A stretch of DNA of 64,000 nucleotides from Micromonospora sp. FIMYZ51 (GCF_038246755.1 NZ_CP134706.1:6141501-6205500); one strand, 5' to 3'. Shown: positions 20,404 to 30,298, counted from the first letter of the stretch. Translations and numbers: made by a program. Notes: generated by a model not told the origin, from the letters alone.

Positions 20404-21498
20404 ATGCGCAAGGGCTTCCTCGCCGTCGGCACCGTGGGCCTGCTCGCCCTCGGCAGCCTGACGGCCTGCGGCGACGACTCCAACAACGAAGCGGGCGGCT
20501 CCGGCAAGACCCCCAAGATCGGCGTGATCCTGCCGGACAGCAAGTCCTCGGTCCGCTGGGAGAGCGCGGACCGCAAGTTCCTCAAGGAGGCGTTCGACGC
20601 GGCCGGCGTCGAGTCGGACATCCAGAACGCGCAGGGCGACAAGAACGCCTTCCAGACCATCGCCGACCAGATGATCACCGGCGGCGTCACCGTGCTGATG
20701 ATCGTCAACCTGGACTCCGGCACCGGTAAGGCCGTCCTCGACAAGGCCAAGTCACAGGGCGTGGCCACCATCGACTACGACCGCCTCACCCTCGGCGGCT
20801 CGGCGGAGTACTACGTCAGCTTCGACAACGTCGCGGTCGGCAAGCTCCAGGGCGAGGGCCTGGTCAAGTGCCTCACCGACGCGAAGGTGCAGAAGCCGGC
20901 GATCGCGTACCTGAACGGCTCGCCGACCGACAACAACGCGACCCTGTTCAAGGAGGGCTACGACTCGGTCCTCAAGCCGAAGTTCGACGCCGGCGAGTAC
21001 ACCCAGGCCGCCGACGACTCGGTGCCGGACTGGGACAACGCGCAGGCCGCGACCATCTTCGAGCAGCAGCTCACCAAGGCCGGCGGCAAGATCGACGGGG
21101 TACTGTCGGCAAACGACGGCCTCGGCAACGCCGCCATCTCGGTGCTGAAGAAGAACAACCTCAACGGCAAGGTCCCGGTGACCGGTCAGGACGCCGACCC
21201 GCAGGCGCTACAGAACATCCTCGCCGGTGACCAGTGCATGACCGTCTACAAGGCGGTCAAGAAGGAGGCAGACGCCGCCGCCGAACTGGCCATCGCACTG
21301 GCCAAGGGCGAGCGCAAGGAGACCGGTCAGACGGTGAAGGACCCGGAGACCGGCCGCGACGTGCCGTCCGTCCTGCTCACCCCGGCCGCGATCTACAAGG
21401 ACAACGTCAAGGACGTCATCGCCGACGGCTACGTGACCAAGGAAGAGATCTGCACCGGAGAATTCGCCAAGCTCTGCACCGACGCGGGCATCAGCTGA
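20404..21498 (+). CDS. xylF: Xylose-type sugar ABC transporter, substrate-binding lipoprotein
   Basis: 364 aa. Lipoprotein signal MRKGFLAVGTVGLLALGS followed by LTACGDD (lipobox Cys about 20), then a periplasmic-binding-protein-1 fold: KIGVILPDSKSSVRWESAD and ATIDYDRL, typical of XylF/ChvE pentose binders. ATG at 20404 follows GAAAGGA; longer starts run into non-coding sequence. First gene of a three-gene importer operon (binding protein, ATPase, permease), followed by a ROK regulator. Confidence 0.9.
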   Translation: MRKGFLAVGTVGLLALGSLTACGDDSNNEAGGSGKTPKIGVILPDSKSSVRWESADRKFLKEAFDAAGVESDIQNAQGDKNAFQTIADQMITGGVTVLMIVNLDSGTGKAVLDKAKSQGVATIDYDRLTLGGSAEYYVSFDNVAVGKLQGEGLVKCLTDAKVQKPAIAYLNGSPTDNNATLFKEGYDSVLKPKFDAGEYTQAADDSVPDWDNAQAATIFEQQLTKAGGKIDGVLSANDGLGNAAISVLKKNNLNGKVPVTGQDADPQALQNILAGDQCMTVYKAVKKEADAAAELAIALAKGERKETGQTVKDPETGRDVPSVLLTPAAIYKDNVKDVIADGYVTKEEICTGEFAKLCTDAGIS

Positions 21499-21601
21499 CC
21501 GTACCCGCCCCGGCGACGCCGCCCGGCACGGCAACTCCGTGCCGGGCGGCGCGACGCCGCCGGACGGGCCCCGATCTCCCTCCGTGAATAAGGAGACCCC
21601 C

Positions 21602-22420
21602 GTGTCCGCGACTCCACTGCTGGAACTGCGCGGGATCGACAAGAGCTTCGGTCCCGTCCAGGTCCTGCATGATGTTGCCCTCTCCGCCTACCCGGGCGAG
21701 GTGACCGCGCTCGTCGGCGACAACGGCGCCGGCAAGTCGACCCTGGTCAAGTGCATCAGCGGCATCCACCCCACCGATGCCGGCGAGTTCCTCTTCGACG
21801 GCCGACCGGTCAGCATCAACAGCCCGCGCGACGCCGCGTCGCTCGGCATCGAGGTCGTCTACCAGGACCTCGCGCTCTGCGACAACCTCGACATCGTGCA
21901 GAACATGTTCCTCGGCCGCGAGAAGCGCAGCGGCATCGTGCTCGACGAGCCGACGATGGAACAAATGGCCGCGGAGACCCTGGCCGGGCTCTCCGTACGC
22001 ACCGTCAAGTCGCTGCGCCAGCACGTCTCCAGCCTCTCCGGAGGCCAGCGCCAGACGGTGGCCATCGCCAAGGCGGTGCTCTGGAACAGCAGGCTGGTGA
22101 TCCTGGACGAGCCGACCGCCGCGCTCGGCGTCGCGCAGACCGCCCAGGTGCTCGAACTGGTCCGCCGGCTGGCCGACAACGGTCTGGCCGTCGTCCTCAT
22201 CTCGCACAACATGAACGACGTCTTCGCCGTCTCCGACCGCATCGCCGCGCTCTACCTCGGTCAGATGGTCGCCCAGGTGAAGACCACCGACATCACTCAC
22301 GCCCAGGTGGTCGAGCTGATCACCGCCGGTCGCTCCGGCGCGCTTGGACTGGCCGCCGACACGGGCGCCAACGGTAACGGCGCGGCGCCGGCCGACAGCA
22401 CCACGGGAGGCGTCTCATGA
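21602..22420 (+). CDS. xylG: Sugar ABC transporter ATPase, single-domain XylG
   Basis: 272 aa with one ABC domain: Walker A GDNGAGKSTLVK, Q-loop VVYQDLAL, signature SLSGGQRQTVAIAKA, Walker B LVILDEPTAALGV, H-loop ISHNMNDV. Classical XylG/RbsA ATPases of about 500 aa carry two ABC domains, so this is the half-size form that would act as a homodimer. GTG at 21602 follows AAGGAGA. Overlaps the permease start by 4 bp (ATGA). Confidence 0.92.
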   Translation: MSATPLLELRGIDKSFGPVQVLHDVALSAYPGEVTALVGDNGAGKSTLVKCISGIHPTDAGEFLFDGRPVSINSPRDAASLGIEVVYQDLALCDNLDIVQNMFLGREKRSGIVLDEPTMEQMAAETLAGLSVRTVKSLRQHVSSLSGGQRQTVAIAKAVLWNSRLVILDEPTAALGVAQTAQVLELVRRLADNGLAVVLISHNMNDVFAVSDRIAALYLGQMVAQVKTTDITHAQVVELITAGRSGALGLAADTGANGNGAAPADSTTGGVS

Positions 22421-23676
22421 GCACCACCGCCGTCAAGCAGGAGGGGCCGGCCGCCGTCGGATCGACACCCACCATCGGCAGCCACGTCCGTGGCTACTTG
22501 CGCCGGGTACGCGGCGGCGACATCGGCGCGCTGCCGGCGGTGGCCGGGCTGGTCGTCCTCTGCACGATCTTCTCGATCATGCGGCCGTCGTTCCTCACCG
22601 CGGGCAACTTCGCCAACCTGTTCACCCAGGGTGCGGCGGTCACGCTTATCGCGATGGGCCTGGTGTTCGTGCTGCTGCTGGGTGAGATCGACCTGTCGGC
22701 CGGCTTCGCCAGCGGCGTCTGCGCGGCGGTGCTGGCCAACGTGGTCACCGTCCTCGGACACCCCTGGTACGTCGCGGTGCTCGCCGCCGTGCTCACCGGA
22801 CTGGTGATCGGCACCTCGCTCGGCTTCCTGGTCGCCAAGGTCGGCATCCCCTCGTTCGTGGTCACCCTCGCCGGCTTCCTCGCCTTCCAGGGCGTGGTGC
22901 TGCTGCTGATGGAGGAGGGCCGGAACATCTCCGTCCGCGACCCGGTGCTGGTGGCGATCGCCAACCGCAACCTGCCGCCGGTGCTGGGCTGGACCCTGGC
23001 CGCGCTCGCGGTCGCCGGTTTCGCCGCGGTGCAACTGCTGCGCTACCGCAAGCGCACGGCGCGAGGTCTGCTCAACGACCCGCTGTCCATGGTGCTGGCC
23101 CGCATCGGCGTACTCACGGTCGTCCTCGGCGTCGCCGTCTACGTGCTCAACCTGGAACGCAGCCGCAACGTGCTGATCAGCTCGCTCAAGGGCGTGCCGA
23201 TCGTGGTGCCGATCATCGCCGTGCTGCTGGTGTTCTGGACCTTCGTGCTTCAGCGGACCAGCTACGGCCGGCACATCTACGCGGTCGGCGGCAACAAGGA
23301 GGCGGCCCGCCGGGCCGGCATCAACGTGGACCGGATCCGCATCTCGGTCTTCATGATCTGCTCCACCATGGCCGCGATCGGTGGCATCGTCGCCGCCAGC
23401 CGGGCCAACTCCGTCGACCCGAACACCGGGGGCAGCAACGTGCTGCTCTACGCCGTGGGCGCGGCGGTGATCGGTGGCACCAGCCTCTTCGGCGGCAAGG
23501 GTCGAGTCCTGGACGCGGTCCTCGGCGGCGCCGTCGTCGCCGTGATCGACAATGGGATGGGCCTGATGGGCTACAGCTCTGGCGTCAAGTACGTGGTCAC
23601 CGGTGTGGTACTGCTCCTCGCGGCAAGCGTCGACGCGCTGTCTCGACGACGAGCCGCCGCCACCGGCAACCGCTGA
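22417..23676 (+). CDS. xylH: Sugar ABC transporter permease, XylH type
   Basis: 419 aa, about ten membrane segments. Conserved permease core LGEIDLSAGFASGVCAAVLAN, YAVGGNKEAARRAGINVDR and GAAVIGGTSLFGGKGR, which are hallmarks of the ribose/xylose/galactoside permease family. Translationally coupled to the ATPase gene (ATGA overlap). Two copies probably form the membrane channel with XylG. Confidence 0.93.
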   Translation: MSTTAVKQEGPAAVGSTPTIGSHVRGYLRRVRGGDIGALPAVAGLVVLCTIFSIMRPSFLTAGNFANLFTQGAAVTLIAMGLVFVLLLGEIDLSAGFASGVCAAVLANVVTVLGHPWYVAVLAAVLTGLVIGTSLGFLVAKVGIPSFVVTLAGFLAFQGVVLLLMEEGRNISVRDPVLVAIANRNLPPVLGWTLAALAVAGFAAVQLLRYRKRTARGLLNDPLSMVLARIGVLTVVLGVAVYVLNLERSRNVLISSLKGVPIVVPIIAVLLVFWTFVLQRTSYGRHIYAVGGNKEAARRAGINVDRIRISVFMICSTMAAIGGIVAASRANSVDPNTGGSNVLLYAVGAAVIGGTSLFGGKGRVLDAVLGGAVVAVIDNGMGLMGYSSGVKYVVTGVVLLLAASVDALSRRRAAATGNR

Positions 23677-23705
23677 TCCGCACCACCGAAGGTAGTAAAG
23701 CTTCC

Positions 23706-24887
23706 ATGCGCGCAGGCCCCAGCCAGGACGAGATCCGCCGGCAGAATCTCGGCGCGCTGCTGCGTTACGTGCACCTGCACGGCGCCACCACGCGCGCCGA
23801 GTTGACCACCACGCTGGGGCTGAACCGGAGCACCATCGGCGCGCTCACCGCCGACCTCGCCGCGGCCGGCCTGGTGACCGAGGGGGCGCCGAGGGAGACC
23901 GGCCGGGCCGGACGACCATCGCTTGTCGTCCGGCCCGAGTCGGCCCGGGTTTTCGCGTACGCGTGCAGCATCGAGGTGGACCGGCTGCGGGCCGCGCGGG
24001 TCGGTCTCGGCGGTGCTGTGCTGGACCGGCGGGAGCTGGACCGGCCGCGCGGCCTGACCGCGACGGAGGCCGCCCCGCTGCTGGCCGGGGCGGTCAAGGA
24101 GATGCGGCACGGGCTGCCGGACGGTGCCGTCTGCGTCGGCGCCGGGGTGGCGGTCTGCGGGATGGTACGCCGGGACGACGGGCTGGTCCGGCTCGGCCCG
24201 ACCACCGGCTGGGTGGACGAGCCGATCGGCGCGGCGCTCGGCTCCGAACTCGGCGTCGACGTGCCGGTCACGGTCGGCAACGTGGCCGACGTGGCGGCCT
24301 TCGCCGAGCACGCCCGGGGCGCGGCGGCCGGCTGCGACAACGTGATCTACCTCTACGGCGACGTCGGCGTGGGAGCCGGAATCATCGCCGGTGGTCGGCG
24401 GCTGACCGGCCACGGCGGCTACAGCGGCGAGGTCGGACACATGGTGGTGGCCCGGGACGGCGCCCGCTGCGAATGCGGCAACCGGGGCTGCTGGGAAACC
24501 GAGATCGGCGAGCACGGGCTGCTCCGGGCCGCCGGCCGGTCCGACGCGCGCGGCCGGGACGCGATGCTTGCGGTCTTCGACGCCGCCGACCGGGGCGACG
24601 CCCGGGCCCAGGCCGCGGTCCGCCAGGCCGGTGACTGGCTCGGCTTCGGCGTGGCCAACCTGATCAACATCTTCAACCCGGAGATGGTCATCTTCGGCGG
24701 TACGATGCGTGACCTCTACCTGGCCGCCGCCGCCCAGGTACGCAGCCGGCTGAACTCCAACGGGCTGCCCGCCTGCCTGGAGCACGTCCGGCTGCGTACG
24801 CCGAAGCTCGGCGAGGACGCCCCGTTGATCGGTGCCGCCGAACTCGCCTTCGAGCGGCTGCTGGCCGACCCTCTCGACATCGGCTGA
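23706..24887 (+). CDS. ROK-family transcriptional regulator (XylR-like)
   Basis: 393 aa. N-terminal winged helix (QNLGALLRYVHLHGATTRAE, GLNRSTIGALTADLAAAGLV) and a ROK sugar-kinase-like domain with the zinc motif CECGNRGCWETE and nucleotide/sugar loops. Such regulators respond to a sugar and repress adjacent transport genes. It starts 29 bp after xylH in the same direction, so it probably controls the xylFGH operon. Function inferred from fold and position. Confidence 0.9.
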   Translation: MRAGPSQDEIRRQNLGALLRYVHLHGATTRAELTTTLGLNRSTIGALTADLAAAGLVTEGAPRETGRAGRPSLVVRPESARVFAYACSIEVDRLRAARVGLGGAVLDRRELDRPRGLTATEAAPLLAGAVKEMRHGLPDGAVCVGAGVAVCGMVRRDDGLVRLGPTTGWVDEPIGAALGSELGVDVPVTVGNVADVAAFAEHARGAAAGCDNVIYLYGDVGVGAGIIAGGRRLTGHGGYSGEVGHMVVARDGARCECGNRGCWETEIGEHGLLRAAGRSDARGRDAMLAVFDAADRGDARAQAAVRQAGDWLGFGVANLINIFNPEMVIFGGTMRDLYLAAAAQVRSRLNSNGLPACLEHVRLRTPKLGEDAPLIGAAELAFERLLADPLDIG

Positions 24888-25030
24888 CCTGGGCCGGCAG
24901 CGGACGAAAGCCGATTCCGGAAACGGTGAACTGATCAGCCAGACAATCCGTACCAGTGTGCGGACGGGCGGCCGACGGGGCGGGCCCGTCCCGTAGATGA
25001 TCGGTTCTCGTCCGAGGAGGCGCCGCAGAC

Positions 25031-25768
25031 ATGGCACCGCTGGATTCCGCTCGTCACCGGCAGGGCAACCGGTCCCGTCGTTTGGCGGTGCTGCTCACGA
25101 CCTTCGTCGCAGCCCTTGTCGCACTGCCCGGGGTGGCTCTGGCCGCGCCCGCCGGTCAGCAACTCGCCGCCGCCGACCAGGCCCTGCTCGACGGGGTGCG
25201 ACTGGCCGGGCTCTGGGAGATGCCGGCCGGGCAGATGGCCGCCGAGAAGGGCCAGTCGCGAGTGGTCCGGGAGGTCGGTGCCGAGATCGCCCGGCAGCAC
25301 GAGGAGTTGGACCGACTCACCGTGGAGGCCGCCAACAAGCTCGGCGCGACCATCCCGACCGTGCCGTCCGCGCAGCAGCAGCAGTGGCTGACGGAGATGA
25401 AGAACGCCACCGGCGCCCGCTTCGACCAGATCTTCGTCACCCGGCTCCGGGTCGCCCACGGCGCGATCCTGCCGGTCGTCACCGCGGTCCGGGGCGCCAC
25501 CCGCAACGACGTCATCCGCGACCTGGCCAACGCCACAAACAAGTTCGTGAGCGACCACATGCTGCTGCTGGAGAGCACCGGCCTGGTCCGCTATGCCGAA
25601 CTGCCGCCCGCCGTGCTGCCCGCGCCGGGCGAGGACGGACTGATCGCCGCCGCGCAGGCCAACAGCGCCCCGCAGGTGGGCATCAGCAACACCGTGATCT
25701 GGGCGATCTTCCTCGGCGCGCTGGGCGTCGGCGGATTCCTCACGTACCGCCTGTTCCGCCGTACCTGA
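25031..25768 (+). CDS. DUF4142 secreted, C-terminally anchored protein
   Basis: 245 aa. Signal peptide to about residue 37 (ending VALAAPAG). Helical DUF4142 domain at about 40-190 (LLDGVRLAGLWEMPAGQMAAE, VVREVGAEIARQHEELDRL). A C-terminal membrane segment (VIWAIFLGALGVGGFLTYRLF) is followed by Arg-Arg. DUF4142 is a ferritin-like helical fold of unclear function. It ends 15 bp before the copper protein gene and may be co-transcribed with it. Confidence 0.88.
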   Translation: MAPLDSARHRQGNRSRRLAVLLTTFVAALVALPGVALAAPAGQQLAAADQALLDGVRLAGLWEMPAGQMAAEKGQSRVVREVGAEIARQHEELDRLTVEAANKLGATIPTVPSAQQQQWLTEMKNATGARFDQIFVTRLRVAHGAILPVVTAVRGATRNDVIRDLANATNKFVSDHMLLLESTGLVRYAELPPAVLPAPGEDGLIAAAQANSAPQVGISNTVIWAIFLGALGVGGFLTYRLFRRT

Positions 25769-25783
25769 GCCAGCTACCGACCG

Positions 25784-27427
25784 ATGGCCGTGCGTACCCG
25801 GGCAGTTGCCCTGATCGGGCTGATCCTGGCCACGCTCTGCGCCGCCCTGGGCCCCACCAGCCCAGCGGCGGCGCACGCCGTTGTGGTGAGTACCACCCCA
25901 CAGCGCGACGAGGTGCTCGGTTACGCACCCCGGGAGGTGCTGGTTACCTTCAGCGAGCCGATCGCCGCCGTGCCCGGTCGGGTGCAGGTGCTCGCCCCGG
26001 ACGGCAAGCGGATCAACGTCGGTGACCCGGAGGTCCGGGACGCGACCATGCGGATCGCGTTGCGGGCCTCCGACCGGCCACTCGGTACCTATCTGGTCAG
26101 CTACCGGGTCATCTCGGCGGACAGCCATCCGATCGCCGGCAGCTTCACCTTCGCTGCCGGCGCGCCGTCGGCCACCCCGCCGCTGCCGGCCGACACCGGA
26201 GCCGAGTCGCCGGCCGGGGTGCTGGTGCCGGTGGCGAAGTACCTCGGTTACCTGGGCCTGCTGCTGGCGGTCGGCCCACCGTTGCTCACCGCGACCATGT
26301 GGCCCCGGCGGCGGTCCCGACGTGGCGCCACGGTCATGGCCCTGATCGGCCTCACGCTGGTTGCCGCCGCCACGGTGGGTACCTGGATCGGGCAGGCCGC
26401 GCAGGTGGTCGGCGCGCCGGTGGGGCAACTCTCCCCGGCCGACCTGCGCGCGGTCGCCGACACCGACATCGGCCTGGTGCTGGCCGTACGCCTGGCGTTG
26501 GTCGCGCTCGCCGCGGCGCTGCTGCCGGCGGTGACCCGGGGCACCGCCGGGCGTGGCCGGACCGCCGCGCTGGTGGCGGTGGGCGTCGCCGGACTGCTCA
26601 CCTGGCCGCTCGGCGGGCATCCGGTGGCCTCGCCGGTGCCGCCGGTGAGCATCGTGCTGACCACTGTGCACATCGCCGGGGTCACCATCTGGTTGGGTGG
26701 GCTGCTCGTCCTCACCGTCTTCCTGCTCCGGGGCACCCACGAGCGGGTCCTCGCCCGGATCCTGCCGGCCTGGTCGAGGTGGGCCACGCTGGCCGTGGCC
26801 TGGCTCGTCACCGCCGGCATGGTCCAGGCCGCGATCGAACTGGGCCGACCGTCGGCGCTGCTGGGCAGCACGTACGGACGACTGCTCCTGGCCAAGGCCG
26901 CGCTGCTGGCCGGAGTCCTGGTCGTGGCGGCCTGGCAGCGGCGGTTGGTCCGGCGGCAGGTCGCCGGCCACCGGCCCCGCTGGGTGGCCCGGGCGGCCGG
27001 TGTCGAACTCGCCGCGACCGCGGTGGTGCTGGCGCTGACCGCCGTACTGGTGCAGACCCCGCCCGGACGTACGGCCGGCACGGCGGCCGACGGGGTGACC
27101 CGGGAGGGCGTCGCCCAGTCGCTCACCACCGACCTGTTCACTCTCCAGTTCGACATCTACCCGGCGGTCGCCGGCACCGCCAACAGCCTGCACGCCTACG
27201 TCTACACGCCGCAGGCGAAGGAGTTGCCGGTGGCCGAGTGGACGGTCACCGCCGCCCTGCCCGAGGCCGGCATCGAACCGATCACCGTCGACGTCATCGC
27301 GCTGGAACCGCACCACGGCAGCGCCGAGATCCACTTTCCGGTGGCCGGCGACTGGCAACTGCGGATCAGTGCCCGGACCAGCGAAATCGACCGGTCCACC
27401 GCCACCACCACGGTGATCATCCGCTGA
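25784..27427 (+). CDS. CopC-CopD fusion, copper resistance/uptake membrane protein
   Basis: 547 aa. Signal peptide, then CopC at about residues 25-125: mature N-terminus AHAVVVSTTP with a copper-ligand His, and ADSHPIAGSFTF with the Asp and His ligands. Next a multi-spanning CopD domain of about eight membrane helices (residues 140-420). The C-terminal domain (DLFTLQFDIYPAVAGTANSL) resembles YtkA-like modules. CopC binds Cu(II) outside the membrane and CopD is thought to move it across. This fused layout (YcnJ-like) is common in Gram-positives. Confidence 0.9.
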   Translation: MAVRTRAVALIGLILATLCAALGPTSPAAAHAVVVSTTPQRDEVLGYAPREVLVTFSEPIAAVPGRVQVLAPDGKRINVGDPEVRDATMRIALRASDRPLGTYLVSYRVISADSHPIAGSFTFAAGAPSATPPLPADTGAESPAGVLVPVAKYLGYLGLLLAVGPPLLTATMWPRRRSRRGATVMALIGLTLVAAATVGTWIGQAAQVVGAPVGQLSPADLRAVADTDIGLVLAVRLALVALAAALLPAVTRGTAGRGRTAALVAVGVAGLLTWPLGGHPVASPVPPVSIVLTTVHIAGVTIWLGGLLVLTVFLLRGTHERVLARILPAWSRWATLAVAWLVTAGMVQAAIELGRPSALLGSTYGRLLLAKAALLAGVLVVAAWQRRLVRRQVAGHRPRWVARAAGVELAATAVVLALTAVLVQTPPGRTAGTAADGVTREGVAQSLTTDLFTLQFDIYPAVAGTANSLHAYVYTPQAKELPVAEWTVTAALPEAGIEPITVDVIALEPHHGSAEIHFPVAGDWQLRISARTSEIDRSTATTTVIIR

Positions 27428-27489
27428 CCGGCGGCCGGGTGCACGCCGCCAGGACTCCGCCGTCGGCAGGACTCCGCCGTCGCCAGACG

Positions 27490-27549
27490 CAGCGGTCGGC
27501 GGGACTCAGCGGTCGGCGGGACTCAGCGGTCGGCGGGACTCAGCGGTCG
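27490..27549. repeat. 17-bp tandem repeat, 3.5 copies
   Basis: Perfect copies of CAGCGGTCGGCGGGACT at 27490-27506, 27507-27523 and 27524-27540, with a partial copy to 27549. The array lies in the convergent gap and overlaps the stop codon of the small protein gene. Confidence 0.9.
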
Positions 27550-27794
27550 ACCTGGGTGAAGTCCCACGAGTGCGCGGGCCGGGCCAACAGCATCACCGGC
27601 GGGTCGGGCAGCGGCCGAGGGCTGCTGCGCCACTTGGAGATCACCACGACCCGGTGGTCGGTGGAGGAGAAGACCTCGCTCGACAGGTGCAGCGGGTCGT
27701 GCTCGAACTCGGGCAGGGCGGTGTCGCAGACCCAGGTGATCAGGTCGGCGAGCGCGTACGGTTCCGCCCGCGCCTCCCACATCCGTACGATCAC
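27540..27794 (-). CDS. Small hypothetical protein downstream of tsaD
   Basis: 84 aa from GTG 27794 (GGAGGACGGCGAC before it). Sequence starts MIVRMWEARAEPYALADLIT and contains STDHRVVVISKW, with the look of a small alpha/beta protein; I do not recognise a named family. It lies 14 bp after tsaD on the same strand, so it is probably the last gene of that operon. Its 3' end runs into a tandem repeat. Confidence 0.7.
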   Translation of the reverse strand: MIVRMWEARAEPYALADLITWVCDTALPEFEHDPLHLSSEVFSSTDHRVVVISKWRSSPRPLPDPPVMLLARPAHSWDFTQVDR

Positions 27795-27808
27795 GTCGCC
27801 GTCCTCCC

Positions 27809-28855
27809 TCAGACGCTGACCGTGGTCAGCGGCATCGCCGAATCCGCAGGCAGGTCGAGCCGGCTCGGCGCGACGCCCGAGGCGACCAGGTGCGAGCCGA
27901 GCGCCGCCACCATCGCGCCGTTGTCGGTGCACAACCCGGGTCGGGGTACGCGCACCCGGATGCCGTGCCGGGCGGCCCGCTGCTCGGCCAGCGCCCGCAG
28001 CCGCGAGTTGGCCGCCACTCCCCCGCCGATCACCAGGGTCTCGACGCCGCTGCTGCGGCAGGCATCCAGCGCCTTGCCGACCAGCACGTCGCAGACCGCC
28101 TCCTGGAAGGAGGCCGCGACGTCGGCGACCGGAACCGGCTCACCGGCCCGCTGCCGCGCCTCCACCCAGCGGGCCACCGCCGTTTTCAACCCAGAGAACG
28201 AGAAGTCGTAACGGTGCGTGACGAGATCCTTGGTCGCGGTCAGCCCGCGCGGGAAGGCGATGGCCGCCGGGTCGCCGGCCCGGGCCTCCCGGTCGATGTG
28301 AGGACCACCGGGAAAGGGCAGGCCGAGCAGCCGGGCGATCTTGTCGAATGCCTCGCCGGCCGCGTCATCGATGGTGGCACCGAGCGGCGTCACGCCTCGG
28401 GCCAGATCGTCGACGAGCAGCAGGGACGAGTGCCCGCCGGAAACCAGCAGCGCAATCGCCGGCTCCGGCAGTGGACCATGTTCCAGGGTGTCCACGGCGA
28501 CGTGCGCGGCCAGGTGGTTCACTCCGTAGACCGGCTTCTCGGCGGCGACCGCGTACCCCTTGGCTGCCGCCACGCCGACCAGCAGCGCCCCCGCCAGGCC
28601 CGGACCGGCGGTGACCGCTATCGCGTCGATGTCGGCGAGCGTCACCCCCGCCTCGGTCAGCGCCCGTTCCATGGTCGGCACGATGGCCTCCAGATGTGCC
28701 CGGCTGGCCACCTCGGGCACCACCCCGCCGAACCGGGCGTGCTGCTCCACGCTTGAGGCGAGCGCGTCGGCGAGCAGAGTGTGTCCGCGTACGACGCCGA
28801 CACCTGTCTCGTCGCACGAGGTCTCGATGCCGAGGATCAGTGGTTCGTCAGCCAT
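27809..28855 (-). CDS. tsaD: tRNA N6-threonylcarbamoyladenosine transferase TsaD
   Basis: 348 aa, usual length. Transfers the threonylcarbamoyl group to A37 of ANN-decoding tRNAs together with TsaB and TsaE. ASKHA fold with [14 protein letters not shown], metal ligands in [10 protein letters not shown] (HxxxH), [12 protein letters not shown] and [12 protein letters not shown]. Starts 7 bp after rimI in the operon tsaB-rimI-tsaD. Confidence 0.97.
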   Translation of the reverse strand: MADEPLILGIETSCDETGVGVVRGHTLLADALASSVEQHARFGGVVPEVASRAHLEAIVPTMERALTEAGVTLADIDAIAVTAGPGLAGALLVGVAAAKGYAVAAEKPVYGVNHLAAHVAVDTLEHGPLPEPAIALLVSGGHSSLLLVDDLARGVTPLGATIDDAAGEAFDKIARLLGLPFPGGPHIDREARAGDPAAIAFPRGLTATKDLVTHRYDFSFSGLKTAVARWVEARQRAGEPVPVADVAASFQEAVCDVLVGKALDACRSSGVETLVIGGGVAANSRLRALAEQRAARHGIRVRVPRPGLCTDNGAMVAALGSHLVASGVAPSRLDLPADSAMPLTTVSV

Positions 28856-28862
28856 GAAATGC

Positions 28863-29315
28863 TCAGTCCTGGATGCGCTGCATCACCAGCGCGTCGGTGT
28901 TGCTCGGTTGGTAGTAGCCACGGCGTACGCCGATCGGTTCGAATCCGTAGCTCGCGTAGAGCCGCTGGGCCGGTGCGTTGTCCGCCGCGACCTCCAGCAG
29001 CACGCTGCGTACGCCGAGCCCGGCGGCCTCGGCGAGCAGCGCCTCCAGCAGCAGCCGCCCGACTCCCCGTCGCTGCGCCTCCCGCCGCACCGCGATGTTC
29101 TGCACCCACGCCTCGTCCGGCGGCGCGACGGCGAGCCCGGCGTAGCCGAGCACCGCGCCGCCGTCATCGGTCGCGACCCGGTAGAAGTGCCCGTGGGCCA
29201 GCTCGTTCCAGAACATCGCGGCGGACCACTGCTCGGCGCCGAAGAGGTCCGCTTCGATCGGCAGCACCTCGTCAATGTGCCACCAGCGGAACCTACCGAG
29301 CCGCACGTCGCTCAT
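28863..29315 (-). CDS. rimI: Ribosomal protein alanine N-acetyltransferase RimI
   Basis: 150 aa GNAT fold: acetyl-CoA motif [24 protein letters not shown] and [23 protein letters not shown]. Acetylates the N-terminus of S18 in E. coli and perhaps other proteins in actinobacteria. Lies between tsaB and tsaD as in M. tuberculosis. Its ATG (29315) is at the edge of an 80-bp tandem repeat that separates it from tsaB. Confidence 0.93.
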   Translation of the reverse strand: MSDVRLGRFRWWHIDEVLPIEADLFGAEQWSAAMFWNELAHGHFYRVATDDGGAVLGYAGLAVAPPDEAWVQNIAVRREAQRRGVGRLLLEALLAEAAGLGVRSVLLEVAADNAPAQRLYASYGFEPIGVRRGYYQPSNTDALVMQRIQD

Positions 29316-29470
29316 GCCGGCCCTCCGCTACGCTCCAGGCCGCCACGAGGCACCACCGCACTGAGCCAATGGTTCGCTCGCTGCCGCACGCTCATGCCGG
29401 CCCTCCGCTACGCTCCAGGCCGCCACGAGGCACCACCGCACTGAGCCAATGGTTCGCTCGCTCGCGCTCG
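29311..29470. repeat. 80-bp tandem duplication between tsaB and rimI
   Basis: Two copies (29311-29390, 29391-29470) identical except in the last 10 nt; both start CTCATGCCGGCCCTCCGC. A third CTCATG at 29471 contains the tsaB stop, and the CTCATG of copy one contains the rimI start. Confidence 0.92.
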
Positions 29471-29471
29471 C

Positions 29472-30149
29472 TCATGGCAGGACCGGCTTGCGGGCGGTCG
29501 CCGCCACGGCGTCCGGGCGGCGCAGATAGAGCGGGGTCAACGGATCGCCGGGCGCGCCGGCCCGGATCCGCTCGGCCGCCCGGGTGGCGAGTGCGTTCGC
29601 GTCCGGGTATCGCGGCTCGGCTCGCAGCGGCAGCCCCAGGACGTCGGCGTAGCGGTGGGCGCCGTCACCGACCGCAGCGGTGACGGCCAGTGACCGGGCC
29701 CGTTCGGCGGCCACCGCGGGCGCGCTGACCTCCGGCCCGACCAGGCGCTGCCCGGCACCGTCGTAGACCGCCCAGTAGATCTCCCGGCGTCGGGCGTCGC
29801 TCGCCGCCAGCACCGGCTCGCCAGCCGCCGCCGGGTGGCCGATCGCGTCGAGCGAGCAGACACCGTACGCGGGCACGCCGAGCACCTGGGACATCGTGGC
29901 GGCGGTGACCAGTCCCACCCGCAGTCCGGTGAACGGGCCGGGCCCGAGCCCGGCGACTATCGCGCCCAGGTCGGCCGGCCGGGCACCGACGTCGGCGAGG
30001 ACCGCGTCCACCTGTGGTGCGAGCAGCTCACCGTGTGCCCGCGCGTCGACCGTGCACCGCTGCGCCCGGGTCGTCACGCCACTCGCGGTGACCTCGACGA
30101 GCGCCGCCGTCACCGCCGGGGTCGAGCTGTCCACCACCAGTACGAGCAC
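29472..30149 (-). CDS. tsaB: t6A biosynthesis protein TsaB
   Basis: 225 aa. Starts MLVLVVDSSTPAVTAALVEV, the usual TsaB opening, from GTG 30149; ATG at 30170 would add seven residues. Contains GLGPGPFTGLRVGLVTAATM, the conserved TsaB core, and DARRREIYWAVY. Scaffold partner of TsaD, lacking its metal-binding His pair. First gene of tsaB-rimI-tsaD; tsaE lies 2.5 kb upstream, beyond ung and a xylanase gene. Confidence 0.95.
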   Translation of the reverse strand: MLVLVVDSSTPAVTAALVEVTASGVTTRAQRCTVDARAHGELLAPQVDAVLADVGARPADLGAIVAGLGPGPFTGLRVGLVTAATMSQVLGVPAYGVCSLDAIGHPAAAGEPVLAASDARRREIYWAVYDGAGQRLVGPEVSAPAVAAERARSLAVTAAVGDGAHRYADVLGLPLRAEPRYPDANALATRAAERIRAGAPGDPLTPLYLRRPDAVAATARKPVLP

Positions 30150-30298
30150 AATGAACCAGCCTAGCGGCATAGCTAACCGCCCCGTGACGCCCGCCCGCCA
30201 CCGGGTCATGGCGCTCGCGCGCACCGCGGCGGTTGCCCAGGGCGCGCCGGTGCCGGCCGACGGGGAGGAGGCACGGGGCCAGGTTCTCAAGGAGGCAC

